A stretch of 64,000 nt of DNA from Streptomyces griseochromogenes. GTDB taxonomy: Bacteria; Actinomycetota; Actinomycetes; Streptomycetales; Streptomycetaceae. Where the stretch lies: the NCBI RefSeq assembly GCF_001542625.1, contig NZ_CP016279.1:2852001-2916000 (forward strand), written 5' to 3'. Shown piece after piece: positions 46,461 through 57,030 of the stretch; position 1 is the first letter of the stretch; each line of letters starts with the position of its first letter. A model generated the notes under the pieces. That model saw nothing but the letters and a program-made list of their open reading frames with translations, was not told the origin of the DNA and did no database searches. The position numbers and the translations under genes are program-made.

Positions 46461-47702
46461 TCATGAAGGCGGTGCGGTACGGCTCCTTGCCTGTGCGGTG
46501 GTGCGGGTCCGCTGCCCGACGGACTGCAGCGCCCCCTCCAGCGCGAACGTGGCCGCGCCGAGGGACACCGGGTCGGTGGGGATCGGGGAGAGGACGATCT
46601 CGGTGGCGGCCAGCGGCCGCCTGAGCGCGTGCCGGGCCACGGCCGCGCGCACCTCGCCGAGCAGCGGCTCGCCCAGCCGGGATGCCACCCAGCTGCTGAG
46701 CACGACCACTTCGGGGTTGAGGAGGTTGATCAGGTCGGAGATCCCGGCGCCCAGGTAACGGGAGGTGTCCTGGACCACCTTGAACGCCACCGGGTCGTTC
46801 GCGGCCACCGCCCGGGCCAGCGCGTCGATGGTGGCCGTCTGGTCCCCGGGGTGCAACAGCGGGGACAGCGGGCTCAGTTCGCGCAGGTTCTGCATGATGC
46901 CGGGCGCGCCGACATACGTCTCCACGCAGCCGTGGTTGCCGCAGTGGCACAGCCGCCCGTCCAGCACGAGCGTGGTGTGGCCCCACTCGCCGGCGCTGTT
47001 GCTCACCCCTCGGTGCAGCCCGCCGCCGAGCGCGAGTCCGGCGCCGACACCCGTGCCGAGGTTCACCACCACGGCGTCCCCGCGGCCGCGCGCCGCCCCG
47101 AACCACAGCTCGGCCACCGCGCAGGCGCGCAGCGGATTGTCCAGGTGCAGGGGATACGCGATGTGTTCGGCGAGCAGGTCGAGCAGCGGAACGTCGTGCC
47201 AGTTCCAGTTGGGCGCGTATTCGGCGACGCCGGTGTCCCGGTCCACCTGGCCCGGCACGCTCACCCCGACGCCGAGCACCCGGGCCGACTCGACACCGGC
47301 CTGGGCGACCACCGAGCCGACGGCGGCGGCGACATGGCCGACCACCTGTTCCGGGCGGCTCTCGCCGGGCCGCATGTCCTCGTCGGCGCGGGCCAGCACG
47401 TTCAGCGCCAGGTCGAACAGCTCGACATGGACATACGTCTCCGCGATGTCGACACCTATCAACGCGCCCCCCGACGCGTTGACGGCGACCAGCCCGCGGG
47501 GGCGGCCCCCGGCGGAGTCCTCGAAACCGACCTCGGTGATCATGCGCAGGTCCAGCAGTTCACCGACGAGCGTGGCGACCGTGGCCAGGCTCAGCCCGGT
47601 GGCCGCCGCGAGCTCCTGCCGGGAGGTGGGAGACTCGGCGATGATCTGGCGCAGCACCTCGTAGCGGTTCGCGGTGCGGATGTCGCGTGATGTGCGCTTC
47701 AC
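46461..47702 (-). CDS. ROK-family transcriptional regulator
   Basis: The 413-residue protein starts with a winged helix (SPTSRQELAAATGLSLATVA) and has the ROK sugar-kinase-like core with VNLGTGVGAGLALGG and the zinc motif CHCGNHGCVE. It has a full-length core and could bind a sugar. It lies 17 bases upstream of the galactanase gene on the same strand, so it probably senses a galactose-containing inducer and controls the galactanase, the lost transporter and LacZ. GTG 47702 has AGGGG at a suitable distance. Confidence 0.9.
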   Translation of the reverse strand: MKRTSRDIRTANRYEVLRQIIAESPTSRQELAAATGLSLATVATLVGELLDLRMITEVGFEDSAGGRPRGLVAVNASGGALIGVDIAETYVHVELFDLALNVLARADEDMRPGESRPEQVVGHVAAAVGSVVAQAGVESARVLGVGVSVPGQVDRDTGVAEYAPNWNWHDVPLLDLLAEHIAYPLHLDNPLRACAVAELWFGAARGRGDAVVVNLGTGVGAGLALGGGLHRGVSNSAGEWGHTTLVLDGRLCHCGNHGCVETYVGAPGIMQNLRELSPLSPLLHPGDQTATIDALARAVAANDPVAFKVVQDTSRYLGAGISDLINLLNPEVVVLSSWVASRLGEPLLGEVRAAVARHALRRPLAATEIVLSPIPTDPVSLGAATFALEGALQSVGQRTRTTAQARSRTAPPS

Positions 47703-47837
47703 GGAGCTGCCCCTCCCGTCCCGTCCGGCCGGCCGGGGCGGGATCGGCTCCGGCGCGGCGCCAGGTTATGGGCCGACAAGGGCTTTCGACAAGGGGTTAG
47801 GAAAGGGGGTGGAGAAAGTGCCGCCCCCCGGCGACCG

Positions 47838-49142
<1,305 letters not shown>

Positions 49143-49196
49143 CTACCGTAGAAACCGTTTGCCACCCGCGCGTCACCGAGCCGGAAGGCCACGTCC

Positions 49197-50204
49197 TTGC
49201 CCGAGCGCCTCCAGGCACTGTTCGCCATGACGGCCCAGAACGTGCCGCACATCTTCCCGCCGGAGCTGCTCGCCCGGCTGCGCGAGCACGTGGAAATCGA
49301 TCCCGCTCTGGTGGCGCACGACTTCACCGAGCCCCGGGTGCGGCGGACGCTCGCCCGCACCGAGGTCCTGATCACCGGCTGGGGCTGCCCCCGTCTGGAC
49401 GCCGACGTGCTGGACGCGGCCCCGCGACTGCGCGCGGTGCTGCACGCGGCCGGCTCGGTCAAGGGCTTCACCACCCCCGAGGTCTGGCGGCGCGGCATCG
49501 CCGTCTCCTCGGCCGCCGCCGCCAACGCCCTGCCCGTCGCCGAATACACCTTGGCCGTGATCCTGCTCGCCGGAAAGGACGTCTTCGCCTCCCGCGACCA
49601 GCTGCGCACCCGCCGCACCTTCCCGTACGGCGGCATCGTCCCCGGCATCGGCAACCACGGCCGCCGCGTCGGCGTCGTGGGCGCCTCCCGCATCGGCCGC
49701 CGTCTGATCGAACTGCTCCGGCCCCACGACCTGCGGGTGAGCCTCACCGACCCGTACGTCGAGCAGGCCGAGGCCGCACGGCTCGGTGTGCCCCTGCTGC
49801 CCCTCGACGACCTGCTGCGCACCTCGGACATCGTCACCCTGCACGCCCCGCACACCGCCGAGACCCGGCACCTGATCGGCGCCCGCGAACTCGCCCTGAT
49901 GCCGGCCGGATCCGTGCTGATCAACACCGCGCGCGGCGCCCTGGTCGACCACGACGCGCTGATCGGGGAACTGCGCACCGGGCGCCTGAACGCCGTCCTC
50001 GACGTCACCGACCCCGAGCCGCTGCCCGCCGACTCACCCCTGTTCGACCTGCCCAACGCCTTCGTGACCCCGCATCTCGCCGGTTCCCAGGGCAACGAGC
50101 TGGCCCGGCTGGGGCGGACGGTGGTGGAGGAGGCGGGCCGGCTGGCGACGGGCGACGCGCTGCTGCACGCCGTCGACCACGCGGCGCTGGAACGGGCCGC
50201 GTGA
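49197..50204 (+). CDS. D-2-hydroxyacid dehydrogenase family protein
   Basis: TTG 49197 with GGAAGG eight bases before it gives 335 residues; ATG 49227 is the alternative. The NAD domain motif is RRVGVVGASRIGRRLIELL (GxSxIG), followed by TSDIVTLHAPHTAETRHLIG and INTARGALVDHDAL. The catalytic His is in FVTPHLAGSQG. The family reduces or oxidises 2-hydroxyacids such as glycerate; the substrate is unknown. A dyad AAACCGTTT lies upstream near 49155, compatible with a LacI-type operator and the LacI remnant downstream. Confidence 0.85.
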   Translation: MPERLQALFAMTAQNVPHIFPPELLARLREHVEIDPALVAHDFTEPRVRRTLARTEVLITGWGCPRLDADVLDAAPRLRAVLHAAGSVKGFTTPEVWRRGIAVSSAAAANALPVAEYTLAVILLAGKDVFASRDQLRTRRTFPYGGIVPGIGNHGRRVGVVGASRIGRRLIELLRPHDLRVSLTDPYVEQAEAARLGVPLLPLDDLLRTSDIVTLHAPHTAETRHLIGARELALMPAGSVLINTARGALVDHDALIGELRTGRLNAVLDVTDPEPLPADSPLFDLPNAFVTPHLAGSQGNELARLGRTVVEEAGRLATGDALLHAVDHAALERAA

Positions 50205-50289
50205 CGGCGGATCCCGCGCGGACGGCCGTACCCGCCGTGCGGCCGCCCTCGAAGGGCGACCCGAACACACGACGGAGGCGGGCCGAGCG

Positions 50290-50694
50290 GTGGCGAAGAG
50301 GGCCCGGCCCGGTACGGGACCGGGCGCCTCGACCGCGCGGGACGTCGCCGCGCGCCGGAGTCCGGGCGACGGCGGTCTCCCGGGTGCCGGGCGGCACCCA
50401 CTCGCCGCGACCGACAGGATCGCCTCCGGCGTGATGCGGGCCCCGCGCGAGGCGGGCCGCCGCATCCCGGACGACGCGGCGGTGGCGGCCTGCGACGACA
50501 TCCCGGTCGCCCGTGACGTCCGTCCCGCCCTCACCACGGTCCACGTCCCGCGGGAGGAACCGGGCCGCGCCGCCGTCCGTCTCGCCCTCCGCCGCGCCGC
50601 ACCTCCCGACAGCCGGCACCTGGTGCTGGGCACGCGCGTGGTGCTGCGGGACTCCACGCGGAGCGAAGTGAACGGGCTCCCGCGCACGGCGTGA
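50290..50694 (+). pseudogene. LacI-family regulator with large internal deletion
   Basis: GTG 50290 opens a 134-residue frame. The start (GASTARDVAAR) matches the first helix of a LacI DNA-binding domain but the recognition helix is garbled. Then comes directly IASGVMRAPREAGRRIPDDA and ACDDIPVARDVRPALTTVHV with the C-terminal end HLVLGTRVVLRDSTR. About 200 residues of core are missing. The frame stays open, but the product could not be a working repressor. Confidence 0.7.
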
Positions 50695-50711
50695 CCGCCC
50701 GGCCGCCCTCG

Positions 50712-51743
50712 CTAAGGACGCAGTCGCGGGGAAAGGTGCGCGGACAGCGCGCGGAGAAAATCCGGCGCGTCGAAGATCTCGCCCGCGGAGGCGACGCCGA
50801 CCGTCTCGGTCCGTCCCGTCAGGATGCGGTCGACCGCTTCCACCGCGAGCGGCGCGGTGACGGCGTAGATGTCCCGGCCGCCGGCCACCGCACGCCGTTG
50901 CCTGCCGCCGCGGCGCACGACGGCGTCCACGAGGAAGGTCTGCGCGGACCGCCCGGACTCGTCGGCGGGGGTCGGCGCCGGTGTGTCCGGGGCCGTCACC
51001 TCCTTGGCCGCCTCGACGGTCATGTAGGTGCGCACGTCGGGGATGGGCAGATGGCTGGGCACGGTGACCACGTCGGCCATCGTGAACTCCCCGATGACGG
51101 CTCGAGGGCCCAGCGGGGCGGGGAAGGGCCACTCGAGGGCCGGCGGGCCGTCCTCGCGGTACTCCAGCCGCCCGTTCGTATGGACGATGCGCCGGGCGCC
51201 CCGTCGCTCGCGGGTGACCGCGCTGGTCGCTCGCGACCCGGCGGTGGGGTGCCAACTGCTCAGCGCGTACGCGATGTGCGCCTCGTCGGCCGCCGTCCAG
51301 TCGCCCATCGCGGCCGTGACCAGCAGATCGCCGAGTCCGCCGTAGAAGGCCATCGCGGGCACGATCACCGCTCCCGCCGCGCGGGCGCGGTCCGAGAAGC
51401 GTGTGAACGTGTCGACATTGGCCTCGATCTCGGCCGCCACATCCACATACGGGATCCCCGCGCGCAGTGCCGCCTCGATCACGGGGGCGGCCGTCGCGGC
51501 GAAGGGCCCGGCACAGTTGATCACGGCCGCGCTACCGTCCAGCGCCCGGTCCAGCGAGGCCGGATCGTCGACCGACGCCGGACGGACGTCCGATCCGGGA
51601 CCGGTCGCCGCCAGCACCTTCAGCCGGTCGGCGTCCCGTCCGGAGAGCACCGGGACGAACCCGCGCTCCCGCAGTTCCGCCACCACGAACCGGCCTGTGT
51701 GCCCGTACGCGCCGAACACGGCCACCGTCTGCCTCGAACCCAT
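50712..51743 (-). CDS. Saccharopine dehydrogenase-like NAD(P)-binding protein
   Basis: ATG 51743 follows GGGGGAACC; the product is 343 residues. The dinucleotide motif is VAVFGAYGHTGRFVVAEL and the next family block is VINCAGPFAATAAPVIEAAL with YVDVAAE. The C-terminal half lacks saccharopine-specific residues, so it is probably a trans-acting enoyl reductase-like or other oxidoreductase. It is divergent from a GlxA-type regulator 86 bases away, which likely controls it. Confidence 0.85.
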   Translation of the reverse strand: MGSRQTVAVFGAYGHTGRFVVAELRERGFVPVLSGRDADRLKVLAATGPGSDVRPASVDDPASLDRALDGSAAVINCAGPFAATAAPVIEAALRAGIPYVDVAAEIEANVDTFTRFSDRARAAGAVIVPAMAFYGGLGDLLVTAAMGDWTAADEAHIAYALSSWHPTAGSRATSAVTRERRGARRIVHTNGRLEYREDGPPALEWPFPAPLGPRAVIGEFTMADVVTVPSHLPIPDVRTYMTVEAAKEVTAPDTPAPTPADESGRSAQTFLVDAVVRRGGRQRRAVAGGRDIYAVTAPLAVEAVDRILTGRTETVGVASAGEIFDAPDFLRALSAHLSPRLRP

Positions 51744-51829
51744 GGTTCCCCCGTCGTCAAATGACTTGCCGCTGTCTGTCGTTGACATCCTGACGACGAC
51801 GGATGCCCCGCACGAGTGTCCGGAACGAC

Positions 51830-52810
51830 ATGACCCGTACAATTCCGGACGTGAACACCGTCGCGCTCGCCGTCACCGACGGGATGCTGCACTTCGAACT
51901 GTCCATGGCGTACGAGGTCTTCGGCACCGCTCCGGCCGGCCTGACGGAGCCCTGGTACGACCTCGCCGTCTGCGGCCCGGCCGCCGTGCGGGCCGGTCTG
52001 TTCCGGCTGGAGCCCGACCACGGTCTCGACGGGCTCGTGCGCGCCGGCACCGTGATCGTCCCGGGCTGGGCCGACGTCGACACGGACCCGCCCGCCGACC
52101 TGGTCGACGCGGTGCGCGCGGCCCACGAGGCGGGTGCCCGGGTGGCCTCCCTGTGCACGGGCGCGTTCGTGCTGGCCGCCGCCGGCCTGCTGGACGGCAG
52201 GCGCGCCACCACGCACTGGGCGCACACCAGGGACCTGGCCGACCGCTATCCCCGAATCGAGGTGGACCCGGACGTCCTCTACGTGGACAACGGCAGCGTG
52301 CTCACCTCCGCCGGCAAGGCCGCCGCCCTGGACCTGTGCCTGCACCTCGTCCGCCGCGACCGCGGCTCGTCGATCGCCAATGCCGTCGCCCGCCGCCTGG
52401 TCGTGCCGCCGCACCGGGACGGCGGCCAGGCCCAGTTCGTCACCACCCCGGTGCCCGCCCCGGGCCATCACCCGCTCGCCGCGCTGCTGCCCTGGGTGCT
52501 CGCCCGCCTCGACCAGCCGCTGACCGTGGAGGACCTGGCCCGCCAGGCGCGGATGAGCTCGCGCCACCTGGGCCGCCACTTCAGGTCGGCGACCGGTACC
52601 ACCCCGCTGCAGTGGCTGCTGACCCAGCGGATCCGACGCGCCCAGGAGCTGCTGGAGACCACCGGCGACAGCGTCGACTCCATCGCGACGGCCACCGGCA
52701 TGGGCACCGCCACCACACTGCGCCGGCACTTCAACCGCACGGTCGGCGTCCCGCCGGACACCTACCGCCGCACCTTCCGCGCGCGCACCCTCCCCGGCCG
52801 GAATGATTGA
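51830..52810 (+). CDS. GlxA-family AraC regulator
   Basis: The product, 326 residues from ATG 51830 (335 from ATG 51803), has an N-terminal DJ-1/PfpI domain with the elbow ASLCTGAFVLAAAGLLDGRR and THWAH, and a C-terminal AraC domain (VEDLARQARMSSRHLGRHFR and SIATATGMGTATTLRRHF). The cysteine in LCTG is kept. Members sense small nitrogen or carbon compounds. Its divergent neighbour is the probable target. Confidence 0.88.
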   Translation: MTRTIPDVNTVALAVTDGMLHFELSMAYEVFGTAPAGLTEPWYDLAVCGPAAVRAGLFRLEPDHGLDGLVRAGTVIVPGWADVDTDPPADLVDAVRAAHEAGARVASLCTGAFVLAAAGLLDGRRATTHWAHTRDLADRYPRIEVDPDVLYVDNGSVLTSAGKAAALDLCLHLVRRDRGSSIANAVARRLVVPPHRDGGQAQFVTTPVPAPGHHPLAALLPWVLARLDQPLTVEDLARQARMSSRHLGRHFRSATGTTPLQWLLTQRIRRAQELLETTGDSVDSIATATGMGTATTLRRHFNRTVGVPPDTYRRTFRARTLPGRND

Positions 52811-52908
52811 CCCGCCGGGATGCGGATTTCGTTGATAAATGGTCGATCGATGGAGTGTTTCGGCAAACAGATAGCCTTCTGGATGCGCTTTCAGTAGATT
52901 TACCGCTC

Positions 52909-53583
52909 ATGACCTCACGGCCCCTCCCCGCCCAGCTCCCCCGGACCGACCTCACCCGGCACCGCCGCCTGCGCGAGCAGGGCAGTCTGGAGCGCGCCGA
53001 TCTCGACGCGATCCTGGACGCCGGGTTCGTCTGTCACCTGGGGGTGGTGGTCGAGGGGCGGCCGCTGGTCGTGCCCACCGTGTACGGGCGGGACGAGCGG
53101 CACCTGTACCTCCACGGTTCCGTGGCCAGCCGCAGTCTCGCGGGCGGCACCCCCGTCTGCGTCACCGTCACCCACGTGGACGGCCTGGTCCTCGCCCGCT
53201 CCGTCTTCGAGCACGGGGTCAACTACCGCAGCGCCGTGATCCACGGCGAGGCCCGCAAGGTCACCGACCCCGACGAGAAGCTGGAGGGGCTGCGCCGGCT
53301 CACCGAGCACGCGACGCCCGGTCAGTGGTCGTACGCCCGGCGGCCCAGCCGCAAGGAGCTCGCCGCCACCACCCTCCTCGCCCTCTCCCTGGAAGAGGCC
53401 TCGGTCAAGATCCGCACCGGTGCCCCCGACGACGGCGACGGACCCGACGCCGAACTGGGTCTGTGGGCCGGGACCCTGCCGCTGACCGCGGTCTGGGGCG
53501 CCCCCGTGGCCGACCCGCTGCTGCCCGCCGACGTCCCCGTTCCGGGACACATCGCGCGGCGCGAGGGGACCCGGCACGGCTGA
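52909..53583 (+). CDS. FMN-binding split-barrel (pyridoxamine 5'-phosphate oxidase family) protein
   Basis: The 224-residue product has the split-barrel blocks ILDAGFVCHLGVVVEGRPLV, YLHGSVASRSLAGGTPVCVT and NYRSAVIHGEARKV. Such proteins bind FMN or F420 and reduce small molecules. No ribosome site precedes ATG 52909; the frame continues upstream to 52807 through an AT-rich patch, so a longer N-terminus or a leaderless message is possible. The patch 52815-52905 is unusually A/T rich for this window and probably contains the promoter. Confidence 0.8.
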   Translation: MTSRPLPAQLPRTDLTRHRRLREQGSLERADLDAILDAGFVCHLGVVVEGRPLVVPTVYGRDERHLYLHGSVASRSLAGGTPVCVTVTHVDGLVLARSVFEHGVNYRSAVIHGEARKVTDPDEKLEGLRRLTEHATPGQWSYARRPSRKELAATTLLALSLEEASVKIRTGAPDDGDGPDAELGLWAGTLPLTAVWGAPVADPLLPADVPVPGHIARREGTRHG

Positions 53584-53641
53584 CGCTCGGGCGGGGGCAT
53601 ACGGTGAGGAGCCGAACGCCTGAGCCGGGAGGAGATACGGG

Positions 53642-54961
53642 ATGGGCAGCCGCACCGCGCTGGTCGAGGATCTGATGGAGCGCTTCCCGCATGTGCCGCG
53701 GGAGGCCGTCTTCAAGGAGGACCTGCTTCGCGGCGGTGTCGCCTTCGACCGATCGGCCCTCAGTGACAACGAGGGCGGGGACGTCAAGCCGAAGTCGTAC
53801 TTCATCTTCTCCTTCGACCACGGCACCCTGCCCGAGCTGGGCGAGGCCGCGCTCAGGCGCCCGCCCGAGGAGATCATCCTCACCGGTGGCCCGTACGACC
53901 TGCGCCGCACCGTGGTCTCCGTACGGGTGAACCCGGCCTCGCCGTACCGGGTCGCCGCCGATGACGCGGGGCAGCTCGGGCTCTACCTGGACGGGAAGCG
54001 GATCGCCGACGTCGGCGTGCCGCCGATGCCGGAGTACTACCGGCACACCCTCTCCAACGGGAAGTCCGTGATGGAGGTCGCCCCGACCATCCAGTGGGGC
54101 TACCTGATCTACCTGACCGTCTTCCGGGTCTGCCAGTACTTCGGCGCCAAGGAGGAGTGCCAGTACTGCGACATCAACCACAACTGGCGCCAGCACAAGG
54201 CCGCGGGGCGCCCCTACACCGGGGTGAAGGACGTCGACGAGGTCCTGGAAGCGCTGGAGATCATCGACCGCTACGACACCCAGAAGGCGTCCACCGCCTA
54301 CACCCTCACCGGCGGCGCGATCACGTCCAAGGTGGCGGGCCGCGACGAGGCCGACTTCTACGGCCACTACGCCAAGGCCATCGAGGAGCGCTTCCCGGGC
54401 CGCTGGATCGGCAAGGTCGTCGCGCAGGCGCTGCCCAAGGCGGACGTGCAGCGGTTCAAGGACTACGGCGTCCAGATCTACCACCCCAACTTCGAGGTGT
54501 GGGACCGCCGGCTGTTCGAGCTGTACTGCCCCGGCAAGGAGCGCTACGTCGGCCGGGACGAGTGGCACCGCCGCATCCTCGACTCCGCCGAGGTGTTCGG
54601 CGCGCGCAATGTGATCCCCAACTTCGTGGCGGGTGTGGAGATGGCCGAGCCGTCCGGCTTCACCACCGTCGACGAGGCCATCGCCTCCACCACCGAGGGC
54701 CTGCGCTTCTTCATGTCGCACGGCATCACGCCCCGCTTCACCACCTGGTGCCCGGAGCCCACCACCCCGCTCGGCAAGGCCAACCCGCAGGGCGCGCCGC
54801 TGGAGTACCACATCCGGCTCCTGGAGGCCTACCGGGCCACGATGGACGAATTCGGGCTGTCCTCCCCGCCCGGCTACGGTCCGCCCGGACCCGGCCGTGC
54901 CGTCTTCTCCGTCAGCTCCTTCATGGACAGCCTGCCCGCCCAGGAGCCTGCCCAGGTGTGA
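53642..54961 (+). CDS. Radical SAM protein with atypical cysteine spacing
   Basis: ATG 53642 follows GGAGGAGATACGGG; the product is 439 residues. The only fitting cluster site is CQYFGAKEECQYC (CX8CX2C) near residue 164, with DINHNWRQ behind it, instead of the canonical CX3CX2C. TLTGGAITSK is a GGE-like SAM-binding segment, and NVIPNFVAGVE and TTWCPEPTTPLG follow in a barrel pattern. The protein would cleave S-adenosylmethionine to a radical; substrate unknown. The FMN-type gene upstream ends 58 bases earlier, so the two may be co-transcribed. Confidence 0.75.
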   Translation: MGSRTALVEDLMERFPHVPREAVFKEDLLRGGVAFDRSALSDNEGGDVKPKSYFIFSFDHGTLPELGEAALRRPPEEIILTGGPYDLRRTVVSVRVNPASPYRVAADDAGQLGLYLDGKRIADVGVPPMPEYYRHTLSNGKSVMEVAPTIQWGYLIYLTVFRVCQYFGAKEECQYCDINHNWRQHKAAGRPYTGVKDVDEVLEALEIIDRYDTQKASTAYTLTGGAITSKVAGRDEADFYGHYAKAIEERFPGRWIGKVVAQALPKADVQRFKDYGVQIYHPNFEVWDRRLFELYCPGKERYVGRDEWHRRILDSAEVFGARNVIPNFVAGVEMAEPSGFTTVDEAIASTTEGLRFFMSHGITPRFTTWCPEPTTPLGKANPQGAPLEYHIRLLEAYRATMDEFGLSSPPGYGPPGPGRAVFSVSSFMDSLPAQEPAQV

Positions 54962-55195
54962 TCCGCGCCGATCGGTCGCCGCGACGGTGAGCCGAAGGGC
55001 GCCCGCGTCCGTATCAGAGGCCGGAGTTGTGGGCCGAGCGGGCGCGGTCACGTCGCGCGACCTCACGGTCACCGGATTTGAATACGCCGCTTGTCAGTTG
55101 TGTCGGTGACGTGAAAGGCTCCTGCCCGCCGCGAGGTTCCCCCAACTCGGTTCGTTCTGTGGTGAGTTGACCTCGCTCGTGGATGCAGGAGTCCC

Positions 55196-56695
55196 ATGCC
55201 CGACCTGCCGACCCCCCAGGACGCCACCGAGGCCGCGCTGTTCTCGGAGTGCTGGGACGCGGTGCTCTCGTACGCCGACCTGTGCACCTCCGGCTCGCTG
55301 ACCGCTCATCAGCTGGCCACCGAGGCGTTCACCCTCGGCATGCGCGAGGTGCGTGCCGCCGGAGCCACCTCGGTGCGCGGCCCCGGCAGGCGTGCGGGGC
55401 GGCTGCCGGTGATCCCGGAGCTGCTGACCGCCGTCCGCAGCACGGCCGCGAACTGGGAGGCCGACGGCCGGGGACACAAGCTGGACCCCGACCTGAGACT
55501 GTGGCTCAACTCCGGCCAGGCCGCCCGCTACGGCGGCCCGCCGCTGCGCCGTCCGGTCGCGCTGCGCGGGCTGCGGGACCTGCAGGACGCCGACGCCTCA
55601 CTGCTGTGGCTCGCGGAGGTGGAGGCGCTGCCCCTGCCGACGGTGGCCCGTCGGCTCGCCCTGGACCCGGCCACGGTCACCGAGGAACTCGACCAGGTCC
55701 GCGGCCTGTTCCGGGAACGCTGTCACCGCGCGCACCTCGACTCCCCGATGGACGCGCAGTGCCGCAGCTACGCCGGGCTGCTGGACGCGGTCAGCCGCTC
55801 GGCCGCCGCCGACACGCCGGGCGACCTCTCCCGGCACCTCGCCACCTGCGCCCAGTGCGCCGAAGCCGCCGCCTGCCTGCGGCTGCACGGCGGCAGCCTG
55901 CCCGCCGCGCTGGCCGGCGGGGTCATCGGCTGGGGCGGCCTCGCCTATCTGGAGCGCCGGCGCCGCGCCGCCGAGGTCAGGCTCGCCGGTGTCCGCCCCC
56001 GCGCCGCCGAGGCGGACACCGGCGAGCCCGAGGAGGGCGCGGGCCGCACCCGGGTGCTGCGCGGCGGCCTGCTCGCCGCCGCCGTCCTGCTGTCGGCGCT
56101 GGCGCTCGGCGTGTCGATGATGCCGTTCGGCGACTCCCGAGGGCCCGACGGGCCCGGCGACGACACCGCGGCCGTCCGCGACGAAAGCCGGCCCGTCGCC
56201 GCGCCCGGCACCTCCCGCACCACCGCGGGACCGACGCCTTCCCGCACGCCCTCCGCCACCCCTTCCGCGACCGCCACCCGGACCAGGCCCGCACACGGGA
56301 ACCCCGACCCCGAACCCCAGGGCACCTCCTCCGGCACCACCGGCACCGGCCCGAGCCGGACGACGGCCCCCGCCCCCGACCCCGCCTGCCGCGTCGCCTA
56401 CGACCTGGTCAACCAGTGGGCCGACGGCTTCCAGTCCACCGTCACCGTCAGCACCGGAGAGGCCCTCACCGACTGGCAGGTCGGCTGGACCTTCCGTGAC
56501 GGCCAGCAGGTCGGCCAGATGTGGGACGCGACCGTCGAGCAGAACGGCTCCCGAGTCACCGCCACCGCGGCCCCGTACGACAAGACCGTCGCCGCGCACG
56601 GGACGCTGAGCTTCGGCTTCCTCGCGTCCTGGCAGGGCGGGAACCGGGCGCCGAACCACTTCACGCTCAACGGGAAGCCCTGCGCGACGAGTTGA
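55196..56695 (+). CDS. Membrane protein: sigma/zinc-finger-like cytoplasmic part and extracellular cellulose-binding module
   Basis: AGGAG precedes ATG 55196; 499 residues. Residues 1-190 are helical and resemble an extracytoplasmic-function sigma factor (LLWLAEVEALPLPTVARRLA recalls a region-4 helix-turn-helix). Residues 200-230 hold HLATCAQCAEAAACL, a zf-HC2 anti-sigma-type zinc site. One membrane span follows (GGLLAAAVLLSALALGVSMM), then a Pro/Thr/Ser-rich linker, then a CBM2-type module (VAYDLVNQWADGFQSTVTVS, WQVGWTF) ending in CATS. This would place a carbohydrate-binding head outside and a transcription-like domain inside. It may report cellulose-like wall polymer. The gap before it, 54962-55195, has only a weak dyad with GTCACCG and CGGTGAC. 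Confidence 0.75.
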   Translation: MPDLPTPQDATEAALFSECWDAVLSYADLCTSGSLTAHQLATEAFTLGMREVRAAGATSVRGPGRRAGRLPVIPELLTAVRSTAANWEADGRGHKLDPDLRLWLNSGQAARYGGPPLRRPVALRGLRDLQDADASLLWLAEVEALPLPTVARRLALDPATVTEELDQVRGLFRERCHRAHLDSPMDAQCRSYAGLLDAVSRSAAADTPGDLSRHLATCAQCAEAAACLRLHGGSLPAALAGGVIGWGGLAYLERRRRAAEVRLAGVRPRAAEADTGEPEEGAGRTRVLRGGLLAAAVLLSALALGVSMMPFGDSRGPDGPGDDTAAVRDESRPVAAPGTSRTTAGPTPSRTPSATPSATATRTRPAHGNPDPEPQGTSSGTTGTGPSRTTAPAPDPACRVAYDLVNQWADGFQSTVTVSTGEALTDWQVGWTFRDGQQVGQMWDATVEQNGSRVTATAAPYDKTVAAHGTLSFGFLASWQGGNRAPNHFTLNGKPCATS

Positions 56696-56805
56696 GGCCG
56701 TAGCGCCTCTTCCGTCCCGTGTGCCCTCAGGCGCGGTCGCCGGGGTGGCGATTAATCACCGTCCCCTCACCGTGCCACTACCTCGGCATCACCGCCCCGA
56801 CGGCA

Positions 56806-56821
56806 GAAAACCTGAGTTTTC
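56806..56821. repeat. Short AT-rich dyad in the gap before the Crp gene
   Basis: GAAAACCTGAGTTTTC is an exact six-base inverted repeat with a CTGA centre. It is the clearest structure in the 335-base gap 56696-57030, which has no gene I can support. It could terminate the CBM2 gene (TTTT follows on both strands) or bind a regulator. Confidence 0.4.
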
Positions 56822-57030
56822 GCCAAATCCTCCACCCTCGGCGGACCAGCTCGCCGCACGTGACGGAAGCGGGCCCGTGACCCGGGCGAGGCACGCTCAC
56901 GCGACCTACCTGGCGGTTCCGCAACTACCGGGCGGTACCCCCGGTGTGGCGCAATTCACTCGCCTGAAAACGGCGCTCTGTCACCATCAACGCCATCGCA
57001 AGACCAGGCATCAGCACTGCGGCGGGGGGC

